A DNA stretch of 64,000 nucleotides from Hoeflea phototrophica DFL-43 (GTDB lineage Bacteria > Pseudomonadota > Alphaproteobacteria > Rhizobiales > Rhizobiaceae). The stretch lies in assembly GCF_000154705.2 (NCBI RefSeq), contig NZ_CM002917.1, forward strand, positions 3,359,853 through 3,423,852, written 5' to 3'. Position numbers and translations under genes: made by a program. Within the stretch, counting starts at the first letter, position 1. Each line of letters opens with the position of its first letter. Of this stretch, positions 25,482 to 34,306 are shown piece by piece. The notes below the pieces were generated by a model. That model saw only the letters and a list, made by a program, of their open reading frames with translations. It was not told the DNA's origin and searched no databases.

Positions 25482-26985
25482 AAGGCTTTGACGGGGACGT
25501 CCCGGAAGCGCCGGCCGCATCCGCGGTGCCGGCCTCCGCATCACCCGAGGTTTCAGGCGCAGCCTCGTCCGCAGCCGTTGCGGCGGCGCTCAACGGCTTG
25601 GCTTCGGCACGGCGGGCGCGGCGCTGGTAGAGCGCAAAGCGCAGCGCGCGATAGCGCGCGCGAGCTGACCAGACAACATTTTCCACCCCGTCCAGCTCGC
25701 CCTCATAGGCTTGCGCCAGCGCCTCCTTGTAGGACCCGAGACCCTCGGTCGCAAGGTTCTCAACCCGCTCCATCAGGTTGAACCAGACCGGCGAGACCAG
25801 CAGCGAGATCGCGGTGACGGCAATCGCCAGCCTGTAGATATCGGAGCCAAAGGCACCCGAGGCGAAACCCGCTGCCGCCAGCACGAAGGAAAACTCCCCG
25901 ATCTGCGCCATCGAAAGCCCAGCCACCAGCGCCGTCTTCGGGTCCGATCCGGTGATCCTGAGCAGCAGGATGTTGAGCACGGTCTTCAGCGCCACCACCA
26001 GCAGCGCCGCCGCCAGCACCAGCCAGATGTTGTCGAGGATGAAATCCAGGTCAATCAGCAGTCCGATCGACAGGAAGAACACCACCAGAAGAATGCTCTG
26101 GATCGGTTCGATCACCGGGATGACGCGGCTGCGAAGCGTTGAGTTGCCGACAATGATGCCCGCCAGAAACGCGCCATAGACCGGCGAAAGCCCGGCCAGA
26201 CCTGAGAGTGCGGCCGCAGAAAAACACATCGCCAGCGACCCGATCGCCAACAGGTCGACATTGTCCTCGATCGCTTCGGCAAAGGGCAGCTTGAGCTTCG
26301 GATTGCGCCCAAACCACCACAACAGCCCGCCAAGCAGCGCCACGGCGACGATGACCTTGAACGCGATTGCTCCAAAATCGATACTGTCGCCGCCGAGACT
26401 CGAAACCAGGATCAGCATCGGCACCACGGCAATGTCCTGCGCGATCAGCACGCCGATGGCCACACGGCCCGGTTCCGAGCGCAATTCGCCCATCTCGTCG
26501 AGCATCTTCATCGCCACCACCGTGCTCGACAGAGCGATGATGAACCCCAGAATGATGGTTTCCGGCAGGCTCGCATCGAGCGCATAGGCAAGCAGCGCCG
26601 CCAGTGCCATCGAGGCCACAAGCTGACCGCCCGCCACCAGCACCGCCTGGTTGATGCTGCGCACGAAGGCCTTTACCGACAATTCCATGCCGATGAAGAA
26701 CAACAGCACCACCACGCCCATCTCGGCCAGAAGCGCGACATTTTCAGATGTCGAGATCACCCCCATCCCGGTGGGGCCGAGCAGCAAGCCGGCCAGGATG
26801 AACCCCACCAGCGGAGGTTGCTTGAGACGCATGAAGCCCAGGCCCAGAAGAGCTGCGACCGCAATGGCAACGGCAATCCAGATCAGCGCGTCGCCATGGT
26901 GTGCCCCCTGCTCAGCAGCTTGCTCAACCACCTTAGCCACTGCGGTCTCAACCGCTTTGACAGCGACGACGATCTCTTCTTCCAT
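25468..26985 (-). CDS. CPA2-family monovalent cation/proton antiporter
   Basis: A 505-residue membrane protein with about 12-13 helices (residues 35-420). Family motifs include GFILAGLLLGPTGMGVIS, the acidic exchange region VLIAQDIAVVPMLIL (the conserved Gln-Asp pair) and AGLSMAQIGEFSFVLAAAG. It resembles the KefB/KefC/YbaL membrane domain but lacks a C-terminal Rossmann TrkA-N domain, having instead an Ala/Glu-rich tail. It should exchange K+ or Na+ for protons across the inner membrane. The ATG at 26985 has AAGGAG six bases upstream; the TTG one codon earlier is not needed. It is a single gene, convergent with the MltB-type gene. Confidence 0.85.
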   Translation of the reverse strand: MEEEIVVAVKAVETAVAKVVEQAAEQGAHHGDALIWIAVAIAVAALLGLGFMRLKQPPLVGFILAGLLLGPTGMGVISTSENVALLAEMGVVVLLFFIGMELSVKAFVRSINQAVLVAGGQLVASMALAALLAYALDASLPETIILGFIIALSSTVVAMKMLDEMGELRSEPGRVAIGVLIAQDIAVVPMLILVSSLGGDSIDFGAIAFKVIVAVALLGGLLWWFGRNPKLKLPFAEAIEDNVDLLAIGSLAMCFSAAALSGLAGLSPVYGAFLAGIIVGNSTLRSRVIPVIEPIQSILLVVFFLSIGLLIDLDFILDNIWLVLAAALLVVALKTVLNILLLRITGSDPKTALVAGLSMAQIGEFSFVLAAAGFASGAFGSDIYRLAIAVTAISLLVSPVWFNLMERVENLATEGLGSYKEALAQAYEGELDGVENVVWSARARYRALRFALYQRRARRAEAKPLSAAATAADEAAPETSGDAEAGTADAAGASGTSPSKPSKDG

Positions 26986-27074
26986 CAATCACTCCTTGCC
27001 GACCGAACCTAGTGTGCTTTGCAGCAAAAGGGAAACGGATCAGATGGAGTTAGGGTGCGTAAAAGCCAAAAGGA

Positions 27075-27320
27075 TCAGAGTTTGTCGAACTCGTCCTTGT
27101 CGACCGGCATCAGCATCACGGCCGTGGCCATCACCGCAAATCCGAAGGTGGAGCCAAACGACATCAGCAGAATGAACAGGGCCACGATCCGGTTTGAAGA
27201 GTTCCAGATCAGGTCGCCGAAGCCGTTGATGTTGAAATACACCACCGCCGCCGCCACGCCCCAGCCGATCAACACCCCGAAGGCGGAGTTTATGAGGACG
27301 AAACGGATCAGTTTGGGCAT
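27075..27320 (-). CDS. Small two-helix membrane protein, unknown function
   Basis: An 81-residue protein starting MPKLIRFVLINSAFGVLIGW, with AAGGAG ten bases upstream of the ATG. Two membrane helices (about 5-27 and 40-68) flank a short polar loop (NINGFGDLIWNSSNR), and the acidic tail is DKDEFDKL. Conserved small proteins of this look occur in Rhizobiales, but I do not recognise a named family. It lies between the antiporter and the PLP decarboxylase on the same strand, 90 bp from the antiporter start, so it might be co-transcribed with it as an accessory subunit; that is speculative. Confidence 0.7.
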   Translation of the reverse strand: MPKLIRFVLINSAFGVLIGWGVAAAVVYFNINGFGDLIWNSSNRIVALFILLMSFGSTFGFAVMATAVMLMPVDKDEFDKL

Positions 27321-27452
27321 GGAACTTGCTCCTTGGAAGAGGCATCTCCCTCGAACCGCACTAGACCATGGCAACGCGGCCAGACCCACTCTGCAGCGCA
27401 TATGCAGATCCCGCCATGTGACGGATCAGCACGCCCGCCCCGATGACATGGC

Positions 27453-28673
27453 TCAATCCGCCATGGTTTCAAGGCTGGCAAAGCCGTCCGGCGCACCCTC
27501 ACCGCCGAATGGTGTGGTCACCTCGACAAAATCATTGGGATAAAACCCGTTGAACCTGGTCCTGAGCGACAGCGAATAGGCGCCGATATGGCCGATCTCG
27601 ATCCAGTCGCCGGTGTCCACCGTTTCGGGAAGCCAGAACGGCCGTGACAGGATGTCGACGGAATCGCAGGTTGCGCCGCACACCCGGAACGGCACCACGG
27701 TGCCGGCCTTGCCCTTGCGGATCTTCCGCGCCGGATCGGGAATGAACCGCGCCGGCAGGGTGATCTTGCCGGTCCAGCTGTCTGACAGCGACGCCCAGAT
27801 CCCGTCATTGATGTAGAGCCTGCGCCCTTTTCTAAGAAGTACCCGCACGATCAGCGAAAACGCCCGCGCCACCACCACCCGGCCCGGCTCGGCCACCAGT
27901 GGCATGTCGTCAAACGCCCACTCCTTGATGTTGGCCCTGAGGTCCCCCATCAGTTCCTCAAGCGGCGGCATCGGTTTCGCCTTGCGGTTCGGATCATGGC
28001 CATAGACCGCAGGGAACCCGCCGCCCACATCAAGCCCCACCAGATTGACGCCTGCCCGGTTGCGCACCCAGTCAGCCGATTTGAGCGCCTGCTCGTAGGA
28101 GTCCGGCTCCTCCACCTGGCTGCCGACGTGAAAACACAGCCCCACCTTGAACCCGATCCGGTCGAGCCGCTGCACCAGTTCCACCGCATGTCCGGGCGCA
28201 GCACCGAATTTCTTCGACAGCTCGTACATCGCGTGGCCCTTGGTCTGCAGCCGCACGAATATGGTGATCGAGGCCGGGTCCAGGTCAAGCGCACGGACGA
28301 TACGAAGCACCTTGGCAATCTCGTCCTCATGATCGAGCGACATCACCCGGATGCCATAGGTCTCAAGCGCCAGGCGGATGTCCGACTGCGCCTTGACCGG
28401 ATGCATGTAGAGCATCTCCGCATCAGGTGACGCAGCACGCACCGCCTCGAATTCGCCCGGCGAGGCCACGTCGAAGATCTTCACCCCCGCCTCAACCAGA
28501 GTCTTGAGCACCATGGGCTCGCCATTTGTCTTCACCGCATAGGCGGTTTCGCCGGGGAACAGCTTCATGAACTGGCGCGCATCCTGCTTGAGCACATCCG
28601 GTCTGAAGCAGTAGAGCGGCTGATCCGGCCGGAGCGTCAGTACAGCCTCAGTTCCATTGGCGAATCGTTGCAT
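27453..28673 (-). CDS. Type III PLP-dependent decarboxylase (ornithine/lysine-type)
   Basis: A 406-residue alanine-racemase-fold decarboxylase. The PLP Lys is Lys48 in GETAYAVKTNGEP; later motifs are CFHVGSQVEE, GLDVGGGFP (phosphate-binding), VAEPGRVVV and the active-site Cys-Asp segment VCGATCDSVD. This is the eukaryotic-like ODC class used by alphaproteobacteria to make putrescine or cadaverine. Length and motifs fit ornithine/lysine decarboxylase; carboxynorspermidine decarboxylase is related but shorter. The ATG at 28673 has AGGAG upstream (15 residues shorter than the longest frame). The gene is divergent from the EamA transporter at 28815, and the two could share control, for example polyamine synthesis with export, but that is inference. 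Confidence 0.88.
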   Translation of the reverse strand: MQRFANGTEAVLTLRPDQPLYCFRPDVLKQDARQFMKLFPGETAYAVKTNGEPMVLKTLVEAGVKIFDVASPGEFEAVRAASPDAEMLYMHPVKAQSDIRLALETYGIRVMSLDHEDEIAKVLRIVRALDLDPASITIFVRLQTKGHAMYELSKKFGAAPGHAVELVQRLDRIGFKVGLCFHVGSQVEEPDSYEQALKSADWVRNRAGVNLVGLDVGGGFPAVYGHDPNRKAKPMPPLEELMGDLRANIKEWAFDDMPLVAEPGRVVVARAFSLIVRVLLRKGRRLYINDGIWASLSDSWTGKITLPARFIPDPARKIRKGKAGTVVPFRVCGATCDSVDILSRPFWLPETVDTGDWIEIGHIGAYSLSLRTRFNGFYPNDFVEVTTPFGGEGAPDGFASLETMAD

Positions 28674-28814
28674 TTTGCTCTCCTGATTGGTTGGCGACAG
28701 TATCAACCGCCTGTGCAACCGGCAAACGACAACGCATTGATGGCCGTGCTGATTTCGGGTGGCACCAGCCTTGCGGGTGTGGCAAGCGAGTGCACCTCAC
28801 AAAAAGGAAGTCAG

Positions 28815-29720
28815 ATGCCCCAGACCACCAATCGTTCCATGGACCTTGCCACCTGGGGGCTGCTGCTCTTGCTGGGTCTGATCTGGGGTGGCTCGTTCTT
28901 CTTTGGCCGCATCGCGGTCCAGCACGTGCCACCGATGACCCTGGTGCTGTGTCGCGTCAGCCTTGCAGCGATTGCACTGCATCTGGCGTTCGCCCGCATG
29001 CCCGGCTTCTACCAGACCCTTGTCGGCCATTGGCGCGCTCTTTTGACCATGGGACTGATCAACAATGCCATTCCTTTCACCCTGATCTTTGCCGGCCAGA
29101 CCGAGATCGGATCGGGTCTCGCCTCGATCCTCAACGCCACAACCCCGCTCTGGGCGGTGCTGGTCGCGCAGGTGTTCACCACGGACGAAAAGATCACCGC
29201 CGCCAAGCTGATCGGTTGCGCTTTGGGGCTCGCCGGCATGGTCATGCTCATGGGTCCGGCCGCACTCGGCATTGCCGACAGCCCGCTCTGGGCGAAGCTT
29301 GCCGTGGTCGGCGCCGCAATCTCCTATGGTTTTGCAGCCTCCTTCGGCAAGCGCTTCAAGGGCATCTCGCCGCGCGTTACCGCCACCGGGCAACTGACCG
29401 CCTCTACCCTGATCATGCTGCCACTGGCCTTGATAGTCGACCAGCCATGGGCACTGCCGGTTCCACCGCTCGATGTGATCGCCGCCATACTGGCGCTGGC
29501 CTTGGTTTCCACCGCCTTCGCCTATGTCGTGTTCTTCCGGATCCTCAGCGTAGCAGGAGCCACTTCCGCCTCGCTTGTCACGCTGCTGGTGCCGCCCGCC
29601 GCCATCCTGCTCGGCATTCTGTTTCTGGGCGAAACCCTATCGCTCACCGAAGCGCTCGGCCTCGGCCTGATCGCACTGGGCCTCTTGTCACTGGACAACC
29701 GTCTGGCCATAAAGCGGTAG
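28815..29720 (+). CDS. EamA/DMT-family transporter
   Basis: A 301-residue inner-membrane protein with ten helices in two EamA repeats. The first opens LLLGLIWGGSFFFGRIAVQH and the second LAVVGAAISYGFAASFGKRF. Members export amino acids or other metabolites. The ATG at 28815 is chosen because AAGGAAG lies five bases upstream; the open frame extends further 5' but is not protein-like there. The stop is 43 bp before the amidase start, with which it could form an operon. Divergent from the type III PLP decarboxylase. Confidence 0.85.
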   Translation: MPQTTNRSMDLATWGLLLLLGLIWGGSFFFGRIAVQHVPPMTLVLCRVSLAAIALHLAFARMPGFYQTLVGHWRALLTMGLINNAIPFTLIFAGQTEIGSGLASILNATTPLWAVLVAQVFTTDEKITAAKLIGCALGLAGMVMLMGPAALGIADSPLWAKLAVVGAAISYGFAASFGKRFKGISPRVTATGQLTASTLIMLPLALIVDQPWALPVPPLDVIAAILALALVSTAFAYVVFFRILSVAGATSASLVTLLVPPAAILLGILFLGETLSLTEALGLGLIALGLLSLDNRLAIKR

Positions 29721-29763
29721 CGGCCGGCACAGCGCCAGTCACCAGTGGACGGGAAACGGGACT

Positions 29764-31011
29764 TTGGCAAAAAACCAGATGATGAGCCTGGCGGCACTTG
29801 TCGCTGCGCGTGACGCGGGCAAGGCGACGCCAGACCTGATGGTGGCCTTGTGCCGTGACGCCATTGCCCGCGAGGACGGGGCCGTCAAGGCCTTCGCCCA
29901 TGTGGCGGAAGATCCCGTGATCACATCAAGCGGACCGCTCGCAGGCATTGCCATCGGCGTCAAGGACATCTTCGACAGCTTTGATCAGCCGACCGCCTAT
30001 GGCTCCCTGGCCTACGCCGCACACCAGCCCGCCGTTGACGCGGCGATCATTGATATGGCGCGCCGCCGCGGCGCAACCATCATCGGCAAGACCGCGACCA
30101 CCGAATTTGCCTTCTTTCACCCCGCAGAAACGGTCAATCCGCACAATCCCGCCCACACCCCTGGCGGTTCGTCGTCGGGCTCTGCGGCGGCGATTGCCGC
30201 AGGCATGATCCCCGCCGCCATCGGCACCCAGACCGGCGGCTCCGTCGTCAGGCCGGCAAGCTTCTGCGGTGTTGCCGGCTACAAGCCGAGTTTCCGGCTG
30301 CTGCCGGCCACCGGCATGAAACATTTCGCACCTTCGCTCGACACCGTTGGCCTGTTTGCCGCAAGCGTGAGCGATGTCGCACTCCTTGCAGAACTCCTGA
30401 CCGGCCGTGACCTGAGCGCGGCATCGGTGGACCCCGCAAAAATCCGGATCGGCCTTTACCGCTGCAGCGAACTCGAAACCGCTGACCCCGAAATGCGCGA
30501 CGCTCTCGATAGGGCCGCCGACAACGCCGCAGAAGCGGGTTTCGATGTGGGCGAGATCGCCGAACCGGAGGCCATGGCACAGGCCAGGCAAGCGCATTCG
30601 ATCATTCAGGATCATGAGGCAGGACTCGTCTGCGGCCCGGATCTGGCAAGGTTCCGCGACCAGATGAGCCCACGCCTGATCGAGGCCATCGAACGCGGCC
30701 AGGCAATTGCGCCCGCAACCTATGACGAGGCGCGCCGGCACGCCAAACGAGGACGCGCCGCTGCACGGCTGCTGTTTGGCGAAGTCGATATTCTGCTGAC
30801 GCCCTCCGCCCCTGGCGCCGCTCCGTCAGGACTTGAAACCACGGGTGATCCCCGCTTCAACAAGCTCTGGACGTTGATGGGCACTCCGGCGCTCAACATT
30901 CCGGGTTTCACGGCCGCAAACGGCCTGCCTCTGGGCATTCAGGCGGTCGCGCGGTTTGGCCAGGACAAGGCCTTGCTCTCCACCGCAGCAAGGCTGGAAA
31001 CACTGTTCTGA
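29764..31011 (+). CDS. Amidase-signature family amidase
   Basis: A 415-residue hydrolase with the Ser-cisSer-Lys triad of the amidase signature family: Lys67 in AIGVKDIFDS, cis-Ser136 in TPGGSSSGSAAA and nucleophile Ser160 in GTQTGGSVVRPA. It hydrolyses a C-N amide bond; GatA, allophanate hydrolase and aryl/acyl amidases share the motif, but no GatB/GatC genes are nearby and the C-terminus is GatA-unlike, so it is a catabolic or detoxifying amidase of unknown substrate. The start is uncertain: the TTG at 29764 has GGGAAA upstream, while the ATG at 29779 lacks a ribosome site. Confidence 0.85.
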   Translation: MAKNQMMSLAALVAARDAGKATPDLMVALCRDAIAREDGAVKAFAHVAEDPVITSSGPLAGIAIGVKDIFDSFDQPTAYGSLAYAAHQPAVDAAIIDMARRRGATIIGKTATTEFAFFHPAETVNPHNPAHTPGGSSSGSAAAIAAGMIPAAIGTQTGGSVVRPASFCGVAGYKPSFRLLPATGMKHFAPSLDTVGLFAASVSDVALLAELLTGRDLSAASVDPAKIRIGLYRCSELETADPEMRDALDRAADNAAEAGFDVGEIAEPEAMAQARQAHSIIQDHEAGLVCGPDLARFRDQMSPRLIEAIERGQAIAPATYDEARRHAKRGRAAARLLFGEVDILLTPSAPGAAPSGLETTGDPRFNKLWTLMGTPALNIPGFTAANGLPLGIQAVARFGQDKALLSTAARLETLF

Positions 31012-31292
31012 GCCTGAGGCAAGCGTTCCCGGTTGCTGTCCTGCTTCGCTTGAAATCAGGCCGAACAAGGGCAAATCCGAGAGGTGCATCAGCGCGTCCA
31101 AACACGGAATAGCTGTATTTGACAGTTTCTTAACAGTTTTTGAACGCGCTGATAACCTATATATTGCAGGCACTTATACAGCGCCACAGGGGACTTTTTG
31201 CGCACTTTAGCTGCAATGCAGCAACGAATTTGCTTTCCAGCAACTCAAACCCGTGTCTATCATTCCAAGGTACAACGCCTAGGAGGACCACC

Positions 31293-31370
31293 ATGGGATT
31301 TACGCAATCGCTCAATGCCCTCGTGATCTGTGCAGCGTTCATGTTTGTCGGCGCACTGCTTTTCATCTAG
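31293..31370 (+). CDS. 25-residue membrane peptide
   Basis: The frame reads MGFTQSLNALVICAAFMFVG then ALLFI and stops at TAG. It is almost entirely one membrane helix with a short polar N-terminus. AGGAGG lies six bases before the ATG, a near-perfect ribosome site, and a strong intrinsic terminator follows 38 bp after the stop, so the gene appears to be its own short transcript. The upstream 150 bp is AT-rich and promoter-like (TTGACA at 31119-31124). Small hydrophobic peptides of this kind usually bind and tune a membrane protein complex. I do not recognise the family, and such a short gene is commonly missed by automatic annotation. Confidence 0.65.
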   Translation: MGFTQSLNALVICAAFMFVGALLFI

Positions 31371-31407
31371 CTGTGTAAAGCGCCGCCACGATGGGAAAAG
31401 TTCAATG

Positions 31408-31437
31408 ACGGGAGCGTTTCGGCGCTCCCGTTTTTTT
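31408..31437 (+). terminator. Intrinsic terminator after the 25-residue peptide gene
   Basis: A perfect nine-base stem (ACGGGAGCG / CGCTCCCGT) with loop TTTCGG is followed by a run of seven T. It reads out the plus-strand small gene; the next gene (metF) is convergent and its stop codon lies 24 bp further on. Confidence 0.9.
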
Positions 31438-31460
31438 GTGCCCGGAGGCGCCGGACAAGA

Positions 31461-32375
31461 TCAAGCCGCAGCGCCCACCGCAGGGGTTTCACCGCTGCGC
31501 AATCCCAGCAGATGGCAGATTGCATAAACCAGCTGGGCCCGGTTCATGGTGTAGAAGTGGAAATCATCGACTCCGCGCTCGACAAGGTCGGTCACCTGAT
31601 CCGCCGCAATCGCCGCCGCCACCAATGCGCGGGTTTCGGGGTCCTTCTCCAGGCCGTCAAAGCGCCGCGCCAGCCAATCGGGGATCGATGTGCCGCAAAG
31701 TTTTGAGAACCGTGCCACCTGGCCAAAATTGTGGATCGGCAGGATGCCCGGCACGATCGGAATATAGATTCCTGCCCGGCGCACCCGTTCGACATAGCGC
31801 TCATAGAGATCATTGTCGAAAAAGAACTGGGTGATCGCCCGCGTTGCACCTGCATCCACCTTGCGCTTGAGCATGTCGATGTCGGTGGCAAAATCCGGGC
31901 TTTCGGGATGACGTTCGGGATAGGCTGACACCGAGATTTCGAAATCGTCGATGGCACGAAGGCCCGCGACCAGTTCCGCTCCATTGGCATAGCCTTCGGG
32001 ATGCGGCTGGTAGGCAGCACCCACACCCTCCGGCGGGTCACCCCTGAGTGCCACAAAATGCTTCACACCGACCGATTTGAACTCGCGTGCAACCGCATCG
32101 ACGGAGGCCTTGTCTGAACCCACACAGGTCAGATGCGCCGCCGGTGCCAGGCTGGTTTCCGAAGCGATCCGGCTCACGGTCTTGAGCGTCGGCTGCTTGG
32201 TCGAGCCGCCGGCGCCATAGGTCACCGACACGAAATCGGGCTGGAACGGTGCCAGCTTGGTGATGCTTTCCCAGAGCTGGTTTTCCATATCCCCGTTCTT
32301 GGGCGGGAAGAACTCGAAGGAAACCTTGATCCGGTCGGAGAGGTCCTCGGCGCTGGCGCGTGGGGAGCTTGGCAT
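31461..32375 (-). CDS. metF: 5,10-methylenetetrahydrofolate reductase
   Basis: A 304-residue TIM-barrel flavoenzyme that reduces methylene-THF to 5-methyl-THF, the methyl donor for methionine synthase. Family features: KVSFEFFPPKNGD (catalytic Glu), FVSVTYGAGGSTK, HLTCVGSDK, ALRGDPPEG and GATRAITQFFFDNDLY. Length and motifs are those of the bacterial NADH-dependent enzyme. Its ATG (32375) directly follows the TAA of the ArsR-methyltransferase regulator, so the two form one transcript. This places MetF under the control of the S-adenosyl metabolite-sensing regulator upstream, a common arrangement in Rhizobiales. Confidence 0.95.
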   Translation of the reverse strand: MPSSPRASAEDLSDRIKVSFEFFPPKNGDMENQLWESITKLAPFQPDFVSVTYGAGGSTKQPTLKTVSRIASETSLAPAAHLTCVGSDKASVDAVAREFKSVGVKHFVALRGDPPEGVGAAYQPHPEGYANGAELVAGLRAIDDFEISVSAYPERHPESPDFATDIDMLKRKVDAGATRAITQFFFDNDLYERYVERVRRAGIYIPIVPGILPIHNFGQVARFSKLCGTSIPDWLARRFDGLEKDPETRALVAAAIAADQVTDLVERGVDDFHFYTMNRAQLVYAICHLLGLRSGETPAVGAAA

Positions 32376-33389
32376 TTATACGGTTCCTGTTTTGGGGAAG
32401 GACGTGTCACTGGCGATCAGCAAGCGCGGATCACGCGCAAGCCAGAGCGTCACGGTCAATGCGCCGCTGGTGTCTGTGCCCGCAGGCAGATCAACGATTT
32501 TCTCGACCGTGAGGCCGCATTGCTCGAGCCAGTCGCTCACCTGGCCATGGCTGAAGCCGAGGCGGGCGTGGGCGTGATCAAGCCGCAATGCCTCATGGTC
32601 GTGCGGGGCAAAATCAACAATGATCACCCGCCCGCCAGGCCTGAGCATGCGCGCCGCCTCGCTGATTGCAGGCAGCGGATCGTGCAGAAAGTGAAGCACC
32701 TGATGGATGGTGACCACATCGAAATTTTCACGATCGAGCGGCAGGTTGAAGATATCGCCCTGACGCACCGAGGCGTGGGTAATCCCGGCCTCATCAAGCT
32801 GGGCACGGGCGATGGCCAGCATGTCACGGCTGGAATCCACACCGATGGCCCGGCGATAGCGGTCGGAAAGCAGTTCCAGCATCCGCCCGGTTCCGGTGCC
32901 CAGATCCAGCAGCCCGTCAAACGGGGTCCGGCCGATCAGCTTTAATATCTCGGCCTCGACGCTGTCATCAGACACATGCATCTGCCGCAACTCGTTCCAG
33001 CTCGCGGCATTGGCGGAGAAATAGGCTTCCGCACGGCTGGCCCGCGCCTGCTTGACAGAGGCAAGACGCTCGACGTCACGGGCGAGATGCGGATCGGACG
33101 GAGAGGCTGCGGCCAGCGCCTCGCCCATCAGCTTGGCGCGCAACCCATCGCGCGACAGCCGGAAATAAGCCCAAGCGCCTTCCTGATAGCGCTCCACCAG
33201 TCCGGCTTCGCCCAACAGCTTGAGATGACGTGAAATCCGCGGCTGCGATTGCCCAAGCACCTCGGTCATTTCACTGACCGTAAGGTCGCCATGGCTCAAA
33301 AGCGCAATCAGCCGCAACCGCGTCGGCTCGCCCGCGGCCTTGAGTACCTCGACACATTCCTCAAGCGATAGCGGTGACAATGACAACAT
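32376..33389 (-). CDS. ArsR-type regulator fused to a SAM methyltransferase domain (SahR-like)
   Basis: A 337-residue fusion. Residues about 8-95 are an ArsR winged helix (LKAAGEPTRLRLIALLSHGD, VLGQSQPRISRHLKLLGEAG). Residues about 140-300 form a class I methyltransferase fold (LLDLGTGTGRMLELLSDRYR for SAM/SAH binding, MLRPGGRVIIVDF). Fused regulators of this plan in Proteobacteria include SahR, which responds to S-adenosylhomocysteine and controls methionine-cycle genes; here the gene is directly followed by metF. The start at 33389 has GAGG six bases upstream, and that GAGG is part of the large palindrome at 33394-33439, so binding there should block both transcription and ribosome access. 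The SahR name rests on architecture and context. Confidence 0.85.
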   Translation of the reverse strand: MLSLSPLSLEECVEVLKAAGEPTRLRLIALLSHGDLTVSEMTEVLGQSQPRISRHLKLLGEAGLVERYQEGAWAYFRLSRDGLRAKLMGEALAAASPSDPHLARDVERLASVKQARASRAEAYFSANAASWNELRQMHVSDDSVEAEILKLIGRTPFDGLLDLGTGTGRMLELLSDRYRRAIGVDSSRDMLAIARAQLDEAGITHASVRQGDIFNLPLDRENFDVVTIHQVLHFLHDPLPAISEAARMLRPGGRVIIVDFAPHDHEALRLDHAHARLGFSHGQVSDWLEQCGLTVEKIVDLPAGTDTSGALTVTLWLARDPRLLIASDTSFPKTGTV

Positions 33390-33393
33390 GCAT

Positions 33394-33439
33394 AACCTCG
33401 AAAATGATATAAAGATATGTTTATGTCATTTTCGAGGTT
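33394..33439. promoter_or_regulatory. 46-bp near-perfect palindrome, likely operator of the ArsR-methyltransferase/metF operon
   Basis: Outer arms AACCTCGAAAAT and ATTTTCGAGGTT are perfectly complementary. The core reads GATATAAAGAT then ATGTTTATGTC, matching at 9 of 11 pairs. In total the 23-base arms have two mismatches. The core resembles the ATAAAGATAT-type sites I associate with SahR in alphaproteobacteria. It ends five bases before the regulator's start codon. Confidence 0.75.
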
Positions 33440-33592
33440 TTGGCAAGCCCCATGTCGCCCAGATCAAACAATCTGTCGCATTCTCCCAAAATTCAAGGTG
33501 AACGGACCCATTGCCTGACCAACAGCAGAGCAGATACCCGTGCGCCTGGCCCGCATCATCTGAAGCAACAGCAGCGAAAAAGAACTCCGCGC

Positions 33593-34219
33593 TCAGGCGC
33601 CCGGATAGGTCCACTGTTCCCAGATCCGCGCCGTGACGGCCTCGCCCGCAGAGATGGTGCCCGGCTTTTCCACCCAGGCCACCACACCGCGGCGGCGTTT
33701 GGCTGCACTCACGAAGCTCAGCGCCAGCCCGGTCTGGTCCCTATCGGGGAAGTTTTTGGCGATCTGCGCCCCGGCAATCTTGCACGGCGCGTTGTCGCCG
33801 TCGATGCGCAGCGTCACCCCGCCTTCAAAGAACAGTTGCGTGCGCGGCGGCAGCATCGACAGCAGCGGGATGCCCTCGATCACCAGATTGGCGCCGATCC
33901 AGCCCGGTTCGATCCGGTCGATCCCCATATCCTTCGCGGCCATCGCCAGCTCGTCCGCCGCCACGATCGAGACCTGGCGTTCATTGCAGATCTCGGTGCC
34001 GCGCGGATACCAGGGCTCGCGCCCGCCGGACTTGCGTGTATGGCCGGCATGGTAGTCATCCGCGATCCCCTCGAACCCGACCACAAGCCTGGCCGCCGCA
34101 TCGCTCGGGAAATCCCCACCGCGCGCATCCAGCACGGCACTGACCATGCCCTTGATTTTGCGTGCAGCAATGATCTCGGGCAGGGTTACAGGGGCATCGG
34201 GAAACATCGGCAGGGTCAT
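33593..34219 (-). CDS. MOSC-domain protein
   Basis: A 208-residue MOSC-type protein. Family features are AVLDARGGDFPSDAA near the start, the region GREPWYPRGTEICNERQVSI, GIDRIEPGWIGANLVIEG and the conserved Cys in INGDNAPC-like GDNAPCKIAGA. MOSC domains occur at the C-terminus of Moco sulphurase and in YiiM/mARC proteins and are thought to handle sulphur or bind molybdenum cofactor. Here the domain stands alone with no aminotransferase-like partner. The second of two tandem ATG codons (34219) has GGAG six bases upstream. It is a single gene, convergent with nothing obvious; the iron-type ABC operon lies upstream on the same strand. Confidence 0.75.
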   Translation of the reverse strand: MTLPMFPDAPVTLPEIIAARKIKGMVSAVLDARGGDFPSDAAARLVVGFEGIADDYHAGHTRKSGGREPWYPRGTEICNERQVSIVAADELAMAAKDMGIDRIEPGWIGANLVIEGIPLLSMLPPRTQLFFEGGVTLRIDGDNAPCKIAGAQIAKNFPDRDQTGLALSFVSAAKRRRGVVAWVEKPGTISAGEAVTARIWEQWTYPGA

Positions 34220-34306
34220 CATGCGCTCCGGTCGTTGGGATGAAAGCAGGTTCCGGAATACCCCAAGGCGCGTTGATGAACCAATCAATAAGCGTGACGC
34301 AATCCT

